Below, one piece after another: positions 52,866 to 61,815 of a stretch of 64,000 bases of DNA. Every line of letters begins with the position of its first letter. Position 1 is the first letter of the stretch. Origin of the DNA: Cellulomonas sp. S1-8 (lineage in GTDB: Bacteria > Actinomycetota > Actinomycetes > Actinomycetales > Cellulomonadaceae); assembly GCF_026184235.1 (NCBI RefSeq), contig NZ_CP110806.1, positions 1,488,001 through 1,552,000 on the forward strand, written 5' to 3'. Under the pieces are notes generated by a model that saw only the letters and a program-made list of their open reading frames with translations, ran no database searches and was not told the DNA's origin. Position numbers and translations under genes: made by a program.

Positions 52866-54778
52866 CGCACGACGGACCGACCGGCCCCGACGCCGATCTG
52901 GCCCGCGCGGTGCGTCGGCTCGGCGTGCTCGCGCTCGTGCTGCTCGTGGCGCTCGGGGTGGTGCTGCTGTCGCCGATGGTGGCCGTCGCCGCCGGCGCCC
53001 CCGGCGACCTGAGCAGCGGGCGGGAGATCACGCGCTACGACGTCATGGCCGACGTGGCCGACGACGGCACGGTGGCCGTGACGATCGACCTCGACTTCGA
53101 CTACGGGGACGACCCGGGCCACGGCCCCTACCTGACGTTCCCGACGCGCGTCTCCTACGACGACGAGCAGGACAGGTTCTTCGAGTTCTCGGACGTGCGC
53201 GCCTCGAGCCCGACGGGGGCGCCCGCGCAGGTGAACCGCGAGGACGAGACGTCGGCGATGCTGCTGCGGATCGGCGACGAGGACGTCGACGACGTCTCCG
53301 GCGTCCAGACGTACCGGGTCGAGCTGACCGTCGACGGGTGGCTCAACCCGGCCAACGCGCAGCACTCGGGCGACGAGCTGTACTGGAACGTCATCGGCGC
53401 GGGGTGGGAGATCCCCCTGTCGGACGTGTCGGTCACCGTCACCGGGCCGGCGCCCGTCGCGGGCGCCGCGTGCTTCGTCGGACCCGCCGGGTCGACCACG
53501 CCGTGCGGCTCGGCGACGACAGCAGGTGCGTCCGCGACGTTCACGCAGGACGTCGTCGCCGTGGGCGACCAGCTCACGACCGTCACGGGCTGGCCGGGCG
53601 GCACGTTCCCCGGCGTCGAGCCGATCCTGCGCGACAAGCCCGACCCGCTGCTGCCCCTGCGACCGGTGAGCGTCGGCGGCGCGATCGCCGCGGTCGTCGC
53701 ACTGCTGGGCGGGGCCTTCGCGGTCGCCCGCGTCCGACGGACGGGCCGCGACCGCGCGTACCTGGGCCTGACGCCCGGGCTGCGGCCCGCGGACGGCCAG
53801 GAGGTGCCCACCGGGCACCGGGACCGGCGCACACCGGTCGGCGTGCAGTTCCAGCCGCCGGCGAACGCCCGCCCGGGCGAGATCGGCACCCTCGTCGACG
53901 AGAAGGCCGACCCCGTCGACGTGACCGCCACGATCGTCGACCTCGCGGTGCGCGGGTGGCTGCGCATCGAGGAGGTGCCGCGCTCGAACCCCCGCAAGAA
54001 GCCGAAGGACTGGACGCTGGTGCGGCTGCGCCCGGGCACCGAGGGGTTGCTGCCGTTCGAGGCGTGGCTGCTGAGCGAGCTGTTCGAGAAGGGGGAGCAG
54101 ATCGCGCTGTCGGACCTGCGGACGACGTTCGCGACGTCCCTCGCCAAGGTGCAGGACATGATGTACGAGCACGTCACGAGCGTCGGCTGGTTCCGCGCCA
54201 ACCCCAAGAGCGTGCGCACCGGGTGGATCGTCACCGGCGTGCTGCTGGCGGTCGTCGGAGGGCTCGGGGTCATGGTCGGCATGGCCGTCGGCAGCGTGCC
54301 CGGGCTGGCGCTGGTCGGCGTCGCGCTGCTGCTGGTCGGCGTCCTCGTGCTCGTGCTCAGCGGCTCCGCACCCGCCCGCACGCCCGACGGGACCGCGGTG
54401 CTCGCCGAGGCCCTCGGGTTCCGGCGCTACCTGGCGACCGCGGAGGCGAACCAGATCCGGTTCGAGGAGGGCGAGGACGTCTTCAGCCGGTACCTGCCGT
54501 ACGCGATCGTGTTCGGCCTCACCGACCGGTGGGCGCGGGTGTTCTCCGAGCTCGCCGCGCAGGGCCGCGCGGTCGCCGCACCCGGCTGGTACGTGGGCAG
54601 CTACGCCCCGACCGCGAACGTGTTCTGGGCGACCGGGTTCGTCGGCGCGATGGACCGCTTCGAGTCGATCGCCACGTCGGCGATCACGGCGCCGACGCCC
54701 GGGTCGTCGGGGGGGTCGGGCATGAGCGGCGGCTTCTCCGGCGGTGGCGTCGGCGGCGGTGGCGGCGGCGGTTGGTGA
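52862..54778 (+). CDS. DUF2207 family membrane protein
   Basis: A 638-residue membrane protein. An N-terminal hydrophobic segment ([26 protein letters not shown]) is followed by a DUF2207 extracellular beta domain (residues 45-250), a helix, a cytoplasmic region, two more helices (about 450-500), and a C-terminus that ends in a Gly-rich [17 protein letters not shown], a common end in this family. The function is unknown; involvement in the envelope is likely. GTG 52862 overlaps the smpB stop. Confidence 0.88.
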   Translation: MTHDGPTGPDADLARAVRRLGVLALVLLVALGVVLLSPMVAVAAGAPGDLSSGREITRYDVMADVADDGTVAVTIDLDFDYGDDPGHGPYLTFPTRVSYDDEQDRFFEFSDVRASSPTGAPAQVNREDETSAMLLRIGDEDVDDVSGVQTYRVELTVDGWLNPANAQHSGDELYWNVIGAGWEIPLSDVSVTVTGPAPVAGAACFVGPAGSTTPCGSATTAGASATFTQDVVAVGDQLTTVTGWPGGTFPGVEPILRDKPDPLLPLRPVSVGGAIAAVVALLGGAFAVARVRRTGRDRAYLGLTPGLRPADGQEVPTGHRDRRTPVGVQFQPPANARPGEIGTLVDEKADPVDVTATIVDLAVRGWLRIEEVPRSNPRKKPKDWTLVRLRPGTEGLLPFEAWLLSELFEKGEQIALSDLRTTFATSLAKVQDMMYEHVTSVGWFRANPKSVRTGWIVTGVLLAVVGGLGVMVGMAVGSVPGLALVGVALLLVGVLVLVLSGSAPARTPDGTAVLAEALGFRRYLATAEANQIRFEEGEDVFSRYLPYAIVFGLTDRWARVFSELAAQGRAVAAPGWYVGSYAPTANVFWATGFVGAMDRFESIATSAITAPTPGSSGGSGMSGGFSGGGVGGGGGGGW

Positions 54779-54915
54779 GGCGGGCCGGAGGCCGCCGCAG
54801 GAGCACACCCACGAGCCCGGACCCCTTCGTCGGCGACGCGAGGGGCCTGGCGGACTGACACGTCACGGACCTGGGTCCCAGCCCGGACGGGAAGCGTCGC
54901 CCTAGGCTCCGCAGG

Positions 54916-55689
54916 GTGAGCGCCACCTCGACTCCCACGCGAGGGCCACGGCCGCGCACGCGGCGACCGGGCCCCGGGTGGGTCCCGCGGCAGCACGGTG
55001 CGTGGGCGATGCTCGTCGTGCCTCCGGTCGTCGGGGGCGTCGTCGGTGGGTGGTCGTGGCGGCACCTGCTGCTGGTGGTCGCGTGGCTCGTCGGCTACCT
55101 GGCGTTCCACGCCGCCGGGCTGTGGCTGCGGTCCGGACGCAAGGCCCGCTACCGACCGCCGGTCCTCGCGTACGGCGCGCTCGCCGCCGTCCTTCTCGCT
55201 GCGCTCCTCGCGGTCGCGCCCGCCCTCGTGGCGTGGGCCCTCGTGTTCGCGCCGCTGCTGGCCGTCAGCCTCCTGGCGTCCGTGCGCCGTGCCGACAGGT
55301 CGTGGTGGAACGACACGGTCACCGTCGTGGCCGCCGCCCTGCTCACGCCCGTCGCGGCCGGCCTCGGCACCGGTCCGCCGCAGGCCGCGGCGGTGTGGAC
55401 CGCGACGGCCGTCCTCGCGGCGTACTTCCTGGGAACCGTGCCGTACGTGAAGTCCCTGATCCGTGAGCGCGACGACCCGCGGGTGCGACGCGCCTCGGTC
55501 GGGTACCACGTCGTGGCCGCGGTGGTGGGCGCGGCCGTGCACCCGTTGCTCGGCGTCGTCGGCGCCGCGCTGGCGCTGCGCGCGTGGCTCGTGCCGCACC
55601 GGTGGCCCCAGGTCCGGCCCGCGGTGATCGGTGTAGGCGAGATCGTCGCGACGCTCGTCGTCACGGCGGCCGTCCTCGTGGTGGTGTGA
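54916..55689 (+). CDS. YwiC-like family membrane protein
   Basis: A 257-residue protein with about seven hydrophobic helices and the YwiC signature WVPRQHGAWAMLVVPPVVGG; LAFHAAGLWLRSGRKARYRPPVLAYG and YFLGTVPYVKSLIRERDD also fit. The function is unknown. The GTG lies seven bases after a -10 TAGGCT (54903-54908), so the mRNA is probably leaderless. It converges on the ligase gene. Confidence 0.88.
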   Translation: MSATSTPTRGPRPRTRRPGPGWVPRQHGAWAMLVVPPVVGGVVGGWSWRHLLLVVAWLVGYLAFHAAGLWLRSGRKARYRPPVLAYGALAAVLLAALLAVAPALVAWALVFAPLLAVSLLASVRRADRSWWNDTVTVVAAALLTPVAAGLGTGPPQAAAVWTATAVLAAYFLGTVPYVKSLIRERDDPRVRRASVGYHVVAAVVGAAVHPLLGVVGAALALRAWLVPHRWPQVRPAVIGVGEIVATLVVTAAVLVVV

Positions 55690-55695
55690 CGGGCG

Positions 55696-56757
55696 TCAGC
55701 CGCCGAGGACCTCGGCCAGGTCGAACCGTACGGGCTCGTCCAGCTGCGCGTAGGTGCAGGTCCGCGGGTCGCGGTCCGGGCGCCACCGGCGGAACTGGGC
55801 GGTGTGCCGGAACCGGTCACCCTCCATGTGGTCGTACGCGACCTCGACCACCAGCTCGGGGCGCAGCGGCACGAACGACAGGTCCTTGGTGGCGTTCCAC
55901 CGGCTGACCGCGCCGGGCAGGCGACGGTCGGCGTGCGCCTGCTGGTCGGCCCACGCCCCCCACGGGTGGTCCGCCAGGTCGACGTCCCGGTAGGGCGCGA
56001 GGTCGTCGAGCAGGGTGCCGCGGCGCACCATCGTGAAGGACGCGCTGACGCCGACGTGCTGCAGGTTGCCCTCGTCGTTCCACAGCCCCAGCAGCAGCGA
56101 CCCGACGACGTCGCCGGACTTGTGCCACCGGAAGCCCGCGACGACGCAGTCCGCCGTCCGCTCGTGCTTGATCTTGAACATCGCGCGCTTGTCCGGCTGG
56201 TACGGCGCGTCCAGCGGCTTGGCGACGACGCCGTCCAGCCCTGCCCCCTCGAACTGCGTGAACCAGCGCTGCGCCTCGGCCGTGTCACCCGTCGCGCGGG
56301 TCAGGTGCACCGGGGCGCGCGCGCCGGCCATGGCCTCGACGAGCAGGGCGCGGCGCTCGGAGAACGGTCGACCCGTGAGGTCGTCGTCGCCCAGGGCCAG
56401 CAGGTCGAACGCCACGAACGACGCGGGCGTCTGCTCCGCCAGGAGCGTGACGCGGCTCGCGGCCGGGTGGATGCGCTGCTGCAGCGCCTCGAAGTCGAGC
56501 CGGTCACCCGTCACGACGACGATCTCGCCGTCGACGACGCACCGCTGGGGCAGGTTCGCCTTGAGCTGCTCGACGAGCTCGGGGAAGTACCGCGTCATCG
56601 GCTTCTCGTTGCGGCTGCCGAGCTCGACGTCGTCCCCGTCGCGGAACACGATCGTGCGGAACCCGTCCCACTTGGGCTCCACGTGCCCCAGATCGGGGAT
56701 CTCCTTCACCGACCTCGCGAGCATCGGTTTGACGGGCGGCATCACCGGCAGGTCCAT
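55696..56757 (-). CDS. ATP-dependent DNA ligase, LigC type
   Basis: A 353-residue ligase. Nucleotidyltransferase motif I is EPKWDGFR with Lys29 as adenylation site; motif III is SFVAFDLLAL, motif IV DGVVAK, and motif V FKIKH. An OB-fold domain follows (residues 220-353). Mycobacterial LigC works in minor base-excision repair. ATG 56757 is used. No Ku or polymerase-domain gene accompanies it. Confidence 0.9.
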   Translation of the reverse strand: MDLPVMPPVKPMLARSVKEIPDLGHVEPKWDGFRTIVFRDGDDVELGSRNEKPMTRYFPELVEQLKANLPQRCVVDGEIVVVTGDRLDFEALQQRIHPAASRVTLLAEQTPASFVAFDLLALGDDDLTGRPFSERRALLVEAMAGARAPVHLTRATGDTAEAQRWFTQFEGAGLDGVVAKPLDAPYQPDKRAMFKIKHERTADCVVAGFRWHKSGDVVGSLLLGLWNDEGNLQHVGVSASFTMVRRGTLLDDLAPYRDVDLADHPWGAWADQQAHADRRLPGAVSRWNATKDLSFVPLRPELVVEVAYDHMEGDRFRHTAQFRRWRPDRDPRTCTYAQLDEPVRFDLAEVLGG

Positions 56758-56962
56758 GTGCCCATCGTGGAGCACCCCACCGACACCTGCACCCCACCGT
56801 CCGGGCGACGCGGGCGAGGAGGTCCCGGTGCGGGTCAGGCGTCGTCGACGGTCAACGGCGCAGGAATCCCGGCGACGCGGCGGGCGTTGTGACGTACGCT
56901 GGGCCCACGTCTCCCCGCCCCTCCAGGGCGGACGGGGCGGGTTGACAAGTGAATACACCCTT

Positions 56963-57327
56963 GGGGGTGATCGGTTTCGACGGTGATCGTCGATCCAGGT
57001 GAAGCGGGTCGAGGATGCACGGTTATCTCGTGAACGCTCCGTGCAACTTATAGGTGCCGATTCCAAGCGCACCGACTTCGCCCTCGCCGCCTGAGCGAGG
57101 CTTCGAAGTCCGTCGGCCTAGGCTTGCTTCCGTCCTAGTTCCCGGCGTCATCTAGGGAGCCACTGCTGTCCGTCCTCGTCGGTGGGACGGGCGGGACTCT
57201 TAGCCGACTGAGCCCGTCCACGTCTTGTTCGCGTGATCGTGGGGGCTGAGAAAATCTACTGCGGACTGCACCCGGAGAAGCCCTGGTTCAATGTCATCGG
57301 ACGCGGGTTCGATTCCCGCCACCTCCA
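56963..57327 (+). ncRNA. ssrA: tmRNA (transfer-messenger RNA)
   Basis: The 5' end GGGGGUGAUCGGUUUCGAC pairs with the 3' end CACCUCC as seven acceptor pairs; the T-arm GGTTCGATTCC is at 57305-57315 and the CCA is not encoded. The tag frame starts at GCC 57056 and reads ADSKRTDFALAA to TGA (57092-57094). It rescues stalled ribosomes with SmpB (52392). The first tag Ala would come from the tRNA part. A strong terminator follows. The 56758-56962 gap has no gene. Confidence 0.96.
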
Positions 57328-57335
57328 CGTCGCGA

Positions 57336-57362
57336 GGCCGCCGTCCCACCGGGACGGCGGCC
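57336..57362 (+). terminator. Terminator of the tmRNA gene
   Basis: GGCCGCCGTCCC (57336-57347) and GGGACGGCGGCC (57351-57362) form a perfect twelve-pair hairpin with loop ACC, followed by TTCGTCGT, nine bases past the tmRNA end. Confidence 0.88.
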
Positions 57363-57416
57363 TTCGTCGTGCCCGGGGGAGCCGCTCGGTCTGCGCCAGG
57401 GGCGTATCGTCCGGGT

Positions 57417-58679
57417 ATGGGCGACGCGATAGCTCCGGACTTCGCTGATGCGATGGCTGAGGTGGCGCGCGCCCTGCAGGCGGAGACCGACCCGCAGCAC
57501 ACCCTGCAGCGCATGGTCGACCTCGCGGTCACGACCGTGACGGGCTGCGACTACGCTGCGGTCTCCCTGTTCGCGCCCGACCGGATCTACACGCCGGCGG
57601 CGTCGCACGACGTCGCGCGGCAGGTCGACCTGATCCAGTACGACACCGACCAGGGACCGTGCCTGTCCGCGATCCGGGACCGCGACATGTACGTCACGGG
57701 GGACCTGCGGACCGAGGACCGCTGGCCGGCCTTCGCCACCCGCGCGGCCGAGGCGAGCGGCGTGCGGTCGATGCTCTCGCTCCGGCTCTTCGTCGAGGGT
57801 GACAACCTCGGTGCGCTCAACATGTGCTCCAAGCGGCCGGATGCCTTCGACGACCTCAGCATCGCCATCGGCCGCCTCTTCGTCGCCCACGCCGCGATCG
57901 CCCTGTCGGCCGCGACCGAGAACCAGCTCTCCGAGCACCGCGCGGACCGGTTCCAGGCACAGGCGGGGATCGCCGTCCAGCTGCAGCGGAGCATGATCAC
58001 CGCGCTGCCGGACATGGCGCCGTTCACCGCGGTCGCCCGCTACGTGCCCGCGGTCGCCGCCGCGGAGGTCGGCGGCGACTGGTACGACGCGCTCGTCCTC
58101 CCGTCGGGTGACCTCCTGCTGGTCGTGGGTGACGTGACGGGCCACGACATCGCCGCTGCGACGGGCATGACGCAGGCCCGGAGCACGCTGCGCGCGCTGG
58201 CCGTCAGCTACGACGAGCCGCCCGGCGCCCTCCTCACCCGGCTGGACGAGACCCTGGGCTACCTGGGGGAGGAGCTCATCGGCACGTGCGCGGTGGTCCG
58301 CGTCGCGCACCGTGACGGAGGGTGGATCGCGCAGGTCGCGACCGCCGGTCATCCGCCACCCCTGCTCATCCGTGGCGACAGCACCGCGTACGTCGACATC
58401 TCGCAGGACGTCCTGCTCGGCGTCACCCGCTCGGCGACCCGCCGGACCACCGAGAGCACCCTGCCCCCGGGCTCCACCCTGCTGCTCTACACCGACGGCC
58501 TGGTCGAGCACCGCAACAGCGAGATCACCGACGGCATGAACGCGCTGCGTGCCCTCGCAGCCACCATGCCCGCCGACGACCTCGGAGCCCTGTGCGACAC
58601 CCTGGTGTCCCGGCTCGCCCCCCACCCGACGGACGACGTGTGCCTGCTCGCGGTGCACCTGCCCGACGCGACCGCGTGA
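57417..58679 (+). CDS. GAF domain PP2C-type (SpoIIE) phosphatase
   Basis: A 420-residue signalling protein: an N-terminal GAF domain (about 15-165; TGCDYAAVSLF, YDTDQGPCLSAIRD) and a C-terminal SpoIIE-like Mg/Mn serine phosphatase (190-415) with GGDWYDALVLPSG, VGDVTGHDIAAA, and LLYTDGLVE. Such proteins usually dephosphorylate anti-anti-sigma factors in stress cascades. No RsbW or RsbV gene is here. The ATG lies six bases after a -10 TATCGT (57405-57410), a probable leaderless gene. The stop overlaps the next GTG. Confidence 0.92.
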   Translation: MGDAIAPDFADAMAEVARALQAETDPQHTLQRMVDLAVTTVTGCDYAAVSLFAPDRIYTPAASHDVARQVDLIQYDTDQGPCLSAIRDRDMYVTGDLRTEDRWPAFATRAAEASGVRSMLSLRLFVEGDNLGALNMCSKRPDAFDDLSIAIGRLFVAHAAIALSAATENQLSEHRADRFQAQAGIAVQLQRSMITALPDMAPFTAVARYVPAVAAAEVGGDWYDALVLPSGDLLLVVGDVTGHDIAAATGMTQARSTLRALAVSYDEPPGALLTRLDETLGYLGEELIGTCAVVRVAHRDGGWIAQVATAGHPPPLLIRGDSTAYVDISQDVLLGVTRSATRRTTESTLPPGSTLLLYTDGLVEHRNSEITDGMNALRALAATMPADDLGALCDTLVSRLAPHPTDDVCLLAVHLPDATA

Positions 58680-59410
58680 CGGACGGACGGCGGCGCTTCG
58701 AGGAGCTCGATCACCAGGAGACCCGGATCGGCGCGGTCAGCCTGCGTCGCCGGATCGACCCCCGGACCGGCGAGGACGTCTACGAGGTCAAGCTCGACGA
58801 CGACTTCCTCATGTCCAGCCTGTTCACGACGGCCGAGACCGAGCTGGCACGCATCGCCCTCCTGCACGCGCCGGACCGCCCGCTGGACGTCGTCGTCGGA
58901 GGTCTGGGCCTCGGCTACACCGCCGTGGCGGTCCTGGACGACGACCGGGTGCGCGAGCTCGTGGTGGTCGACGCACTGGCCCCGGTGATCGGGTGGCACC
59001 GCGACGGGCTCGTCCCGCTCGGACCTCGCGTCGCCGGTGACCCGCGGTGCCGGCTCGTGCTCGGCGACTTCTTCGCCCTCGTGCTGGGGACCGACGGTCC
59101 CGGCGTCGACGACGCGAGCGACGTGCCGCGCGTCGACGCGATCGTCGTCGACATCGACCACTCGCCCCGTCACCTCCTGCACCCGGGGCATGCCCCCTTC
59201 TACACCGCGGTGGGCATCGCGAAGGTCGTCGCGCGGCTGCGCCCGGGTGGGGTCTTCGCGCTCTGGTCGGACGACGCGCCGGACGCGGAGTACCTCGCGC
59301 GGCTGCGCGCCGCCATGCCGGACGCCGCCGCCCACGTCATCACGTTCCCGAACGAGGTGCGCACGGCCGCCACGAACACGGTGTACGTCGCGTCGGCGCC
59401 GCTGCCCTGA
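58676..59410 (+). CDS. Spermidine-synthase-like SAM-binding protein
   Basis: A 244-residue protein of the spermidine synthase fold: LDVVVGGLGLGYTAVAVL is motif I, VVVDALAPVIGWHRD the acidic loop, and RCRLVLGDFFALVLG the next strand; AIVVDIDHSPRHLLHPGHAPFYT follows. Residues for polyamine transfer are not clear, so methyltransferase or another role is possible. GTG overlaps the phosphatase stop, so the pair is coupled. Confidence 0.82.
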   Translation: MTDGRRRFEELDHQETRIGAVSLRRRIDPRTGEDVYEVKLDDDFLMSSLFTTAETELARIALLHAPDRPLDVVVGGLGLGYTAVAVLDDDRVRELVVVDALAPVIGWHRDGLVPLGPRVAGDPRCRLVLGDFFALVLGTDGPGVDDASDVPRVDAIVVDIDHSPRHLLHPGHAPFYTAVGIAKVVARLRPGGVFALWSDDAPDAEYLARLRAAMPDAAAHVITFPNEVRTAATNTVYVASAPLP

Positions 59411-59421
59411 CGCGCGTCAGG
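59406..59421. terminator. 16-bp palindrome spanning two convergent stop codons
   Basis: CCTGACGCGCGTCAGG is a perfect palindrome holding the TGA of the spermidine-synthase-like gene (59408-59410) and the TGA of glutaminase on the other strand (59417-59419). It may be a small two-way terminator. Confidence 0.4.
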
Positions 59422-60355
59422 CCGCCAGCGACCCGAAGACGTGCAGGTCGAGCTCGGCGCTGAGCGCCTCGCAGGCGAGGCGGCCGCGGACGCTCGTGCC
59501 CTGCTCGTCGAGCGGCGGGCTGATGACGGCACCGCCGAGGACACCGGGCGTCGAGAGCACGATCCCCCCGGACACGCTGGACTTCGCCGGGATGCCCACG
59601 CCGCGCATCCACCGGCCCGACCCGTCGTACACACCGCAGGTCGCCATGACGGACACGACGTCGCGCGCGACGTCGGCCGGCACGACGCGCTCCCCGGAGA
59701 CGGGGTTGACGCCGCCGCACGCGAGCGTCGCACCCATGACGGCCAGCGCCCGCGCGTCGACGAGCACCGCGCACGCGCGCGCGTAGACCGCGACGGCGTC
59801 GTCCGCGCCGACGCCCAGGGTGCCCTCGGCGCGCATGAGGTGCGCCAGGGCGTGGTTGCGGTCTCCCAGCAGGTGCTCGCTGCGTGCGACGCCCTCGTCG
59901 ACCTCGAGGTCCTGGGCGGCGAACGCGGACAGGCCCCGCAGGATGCGGTCGTTGCGGGCCTCGACGTCGTCCCCGTCGACGAGCGCGGCCGTGAGCAGCG
60001 CGCCGGCGTTGACCATGGGGTTCGGGGGCCGGCCGGTGCCGGTCTCGAGCTTGATCGCGTCGAAGGCCTCGCCCGTCGGCTCGATGCCGATGAGGTCCAG
60101 CGCGTCGCCCCGGGTGTCGAGCAGCGCGAGCGCGAAGAGGAACGGCTTGACGGCCGACTGCACGCTGAAGCGCACGTCGGCCTGCGCGCTGGCCAGGAGC
60201 GTCCCGTCGGTGAGCACGAGCGCGAGCCCGCACAGGTCGGGATCGGCCGCAGCCAGCTGGGGGATGCTGTCGTCGACCGTCCCGCCGTGCTCGGCCATGA
60301 CCCGGACCCGCAGGCCGTCGAGGTCGTAGTCGCGGGGATCGGGGGAGCGGGTCAT
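59417..60355 (-). CDS. glsA: Glutaminase
   Basis: A 312-residue serine-dependent glutaminase that hydrolyses glutamine to glutamate and ammonia. The catalytic Ser67-x-x-Lys70 is in FSVQSAVKPF; other family parts are ETGTGRPPNPMVNAGAL, CGVYDGSGRWMRGVGIPAKSSVSGGI and the final SPPLDEQGTSVRG. Length matches GlsA without an extra STAS domain. ATG 60355 is used. Confidence 0.95.
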   Translation of the reverse strand: MTRSPDPRDYDLDGLRVRVMAEHGGTVDDSIPQLAAADPDLCGLALVLTDGTLLASAQADVRFSVQSAVKPFLFALALLDTRGDALDLIGIEPTGEAFDAIKLETGTGRPPNPMVNAGALLTAALVDGDDVEARNDRILRGLSAFAAQDLEVDEGVARSEHLLGDRNHALAHLMRAEGTLGVGADDAVAVYARACAVLVDARALAVMGATLACGGVNPVSGERVVPADVARDVVSVMATCGVYDGSGRWMRGVGIPAKSSVSGGIVLSTPGVLGGAVISPPLDEQGTSVRGRLACEALSAELDLHVFGSLAA

Positions 60356-60420
60356 CCGTCCATGCTGTCAGGGTCGGGACAACGCGGCCCGGGCCCGGCC
60401 TGCGCGCCGAGCCGTAGGGC

Positions 60421-61815
60421 TCAGCCGCCGACGGGCCCCGGGTCGATCGCCGCCTGCAGCACCGCGACGAGCGCGGGCCGGACCACCTCGGCGGGCAGCG
60501 CCTCCAGCGTCGCCATGACGCCCGCGACCTCGACGGGCAGGCCCTGCGTCAGGACGCGCTCGACGAGCGTCGGGTCGGGCGTGGCGGGGACCGCGCCGCG
60601 GACCTCGTCGGCAGCCCGCCGCAGGTCGCGGGCCAGGGTGTCCGCGACGTCGGCGGTCACGGCGGTGAGGGTCAGGTGCGCGGTGCGGGGCAGGACGGTG
60701 CCGTCGGGCTGGGTCATCGCCGGCTGGCACTGCGCGAGCCAGCCGTGGCCGCGCAGCGCGTCGACCAGGCGGAACGGGTCGACGCCGCCGTCGTCGGCCA
60801 CGGCCAGCAGCGGACCGGTGGGCTCGCCGACGACCCGCAGGCCGGGGCACGCGTCGACGGCGGCCCGGACGGTGGCGGTCGCGGTCCGCGTGCGGGAGAC
60901 GAGGTCCGCGTAGCCGTCGTCGCCCAGCGCCTCGCCCACCGCCCAGGCCGCGGCCATCGACCCGGCGGCGCGCGACCCCAGCACGGTCGGGTTGACGACG
61001 GGATAGCCGGGCCATGCGGTCGTCGCGAAGTACTGCGCCCGGTGCCGGTCGCGGCCGCGGTGCAGCACGAGCGACGCGCCCTTGGGCGCGTAGCCGTACT
61101 TGTGCAGGTCCGCGGACAGCGACGTCACGCCCGGCACGCGCAGGTCCCACGGCTCGACGTCGCCCCACCACGGCAGCACGAACGCGCCGATGCACGCGTC
61201 GACGTGGCACGCCACGCCCCGCGCGGCGGCACCTGCGGCGACCTCCGCCACGGGGTCGACGACGCCGAACGGGTACGACGGCGCGGACACCACGACCAGC
61301 GCCGCGCGCTCCCCGGCCTCGTCGAGCGCCGCGAGCAGTCCCGTCGCCGACGCGCGCCCCGACGCGACGTCGACGGGCACCGCCACCACGTCGAGGTCGA
61401 GGTAGGCCGCGGCCTTGTGGAACGCCGGGTGCGCGGTCGTCGGCAGGACCAGGACGGCACGCCCGACCGCGCGCGCCGGGTCCGCCCCCCGCCACAGGTC
61501 GCGCGCCGCCTTGACGGCCAGCAGGCACGACTCGGTCCCGCCCGACGTCACCGACCCGACGACCTCGTCGTCGCCCCCGAGCAGCGCGCGGCCCCGCGCG
61601 ACGAGCGCGCGCTCCAGGACGGCGACGGAGCGGAACGTCGTCGGGTCCAGGCCGTTGACGGGCAGGAACGCGGTCGCCGCCTGCTCGGCCAGGCGGTCCA
61701 GCTCGGGACGGCCGTGGTCGTACACGTACGCCAGGACCCGGCCGCCGTGGGTCGGCGGGTCCGCGTCGCGCAGCGCGGCGAGCTCCGCGAGGACCTCGGG
61801 GGCAGGGCGGGTCAT
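60421..61815 (-). CDS. PLP-dependent decarboxylase/lyase, sphingosine-1-phosphate-lyase-like
   Basis: A 464-residue group II decarboxylase-fold enzyme. The cofactor Lys239 lies in SADLHKYGYAPKGAS, Asp206 in CHVDACIGAFVLPWW, and the substrate part in GSVTSGGTESCLLAVKAARD; HxYG after SAD is close to sphingosine-1-phosphate lyases and archaeal tyrosine/aspartate decarboxylases. There is no membrane anchor. The ATG overlaps the stop of the MFS gene (ATGA), so they are coupled and may share a substrate. The substrate is unknown. Confidence 0.88.
   Translation of the reverse strand: MTRPAPEVLAELAALRDADPPTHGGRVLAYVYDHGRPELDRLAEQAATAFLPVNGLDPTTFRSVAVLERALVARGRALLGGDDEVVGSVTSGGTESCLLAVKAARDLWRGADPARAVGRAVLVLPTTAHPAFHKAAAYLDLDVVAVPVDVASGRASATGLLAALDEAGERAALVVVSAPSYPFGVVDPVAEVAAGAAARGVACHVDACIGAFVLPWWGDVEPWDLRVPGVTSLSADLHKYGYAPKGASLVLHRGRDRHRAQYFATTAWPGYPVVNPTVLGSRAAGSMAAAWAVGEALGDDGYADLVSRTRTATATVRAAVDACPGLRVVGEPTGPLLAVADDGGVDPFRLVDALRGHGWLAQCQPAMTQPDGTVLPRTAHLTLTAVTADVADTLARDLRRAADEVRGAVPATPDPTLVERVLTQGLPVEVAGVMATLEALPAEVVRPALVAVLQAAIDPGPVGG

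Noticed and set aside
57290..57327. A separate tRNA gene at the T-arm-like sequence
   Set aside because: It is the tRNA-like 3' end of the tmRNA; no independent D-arm or anticodon arm is present.
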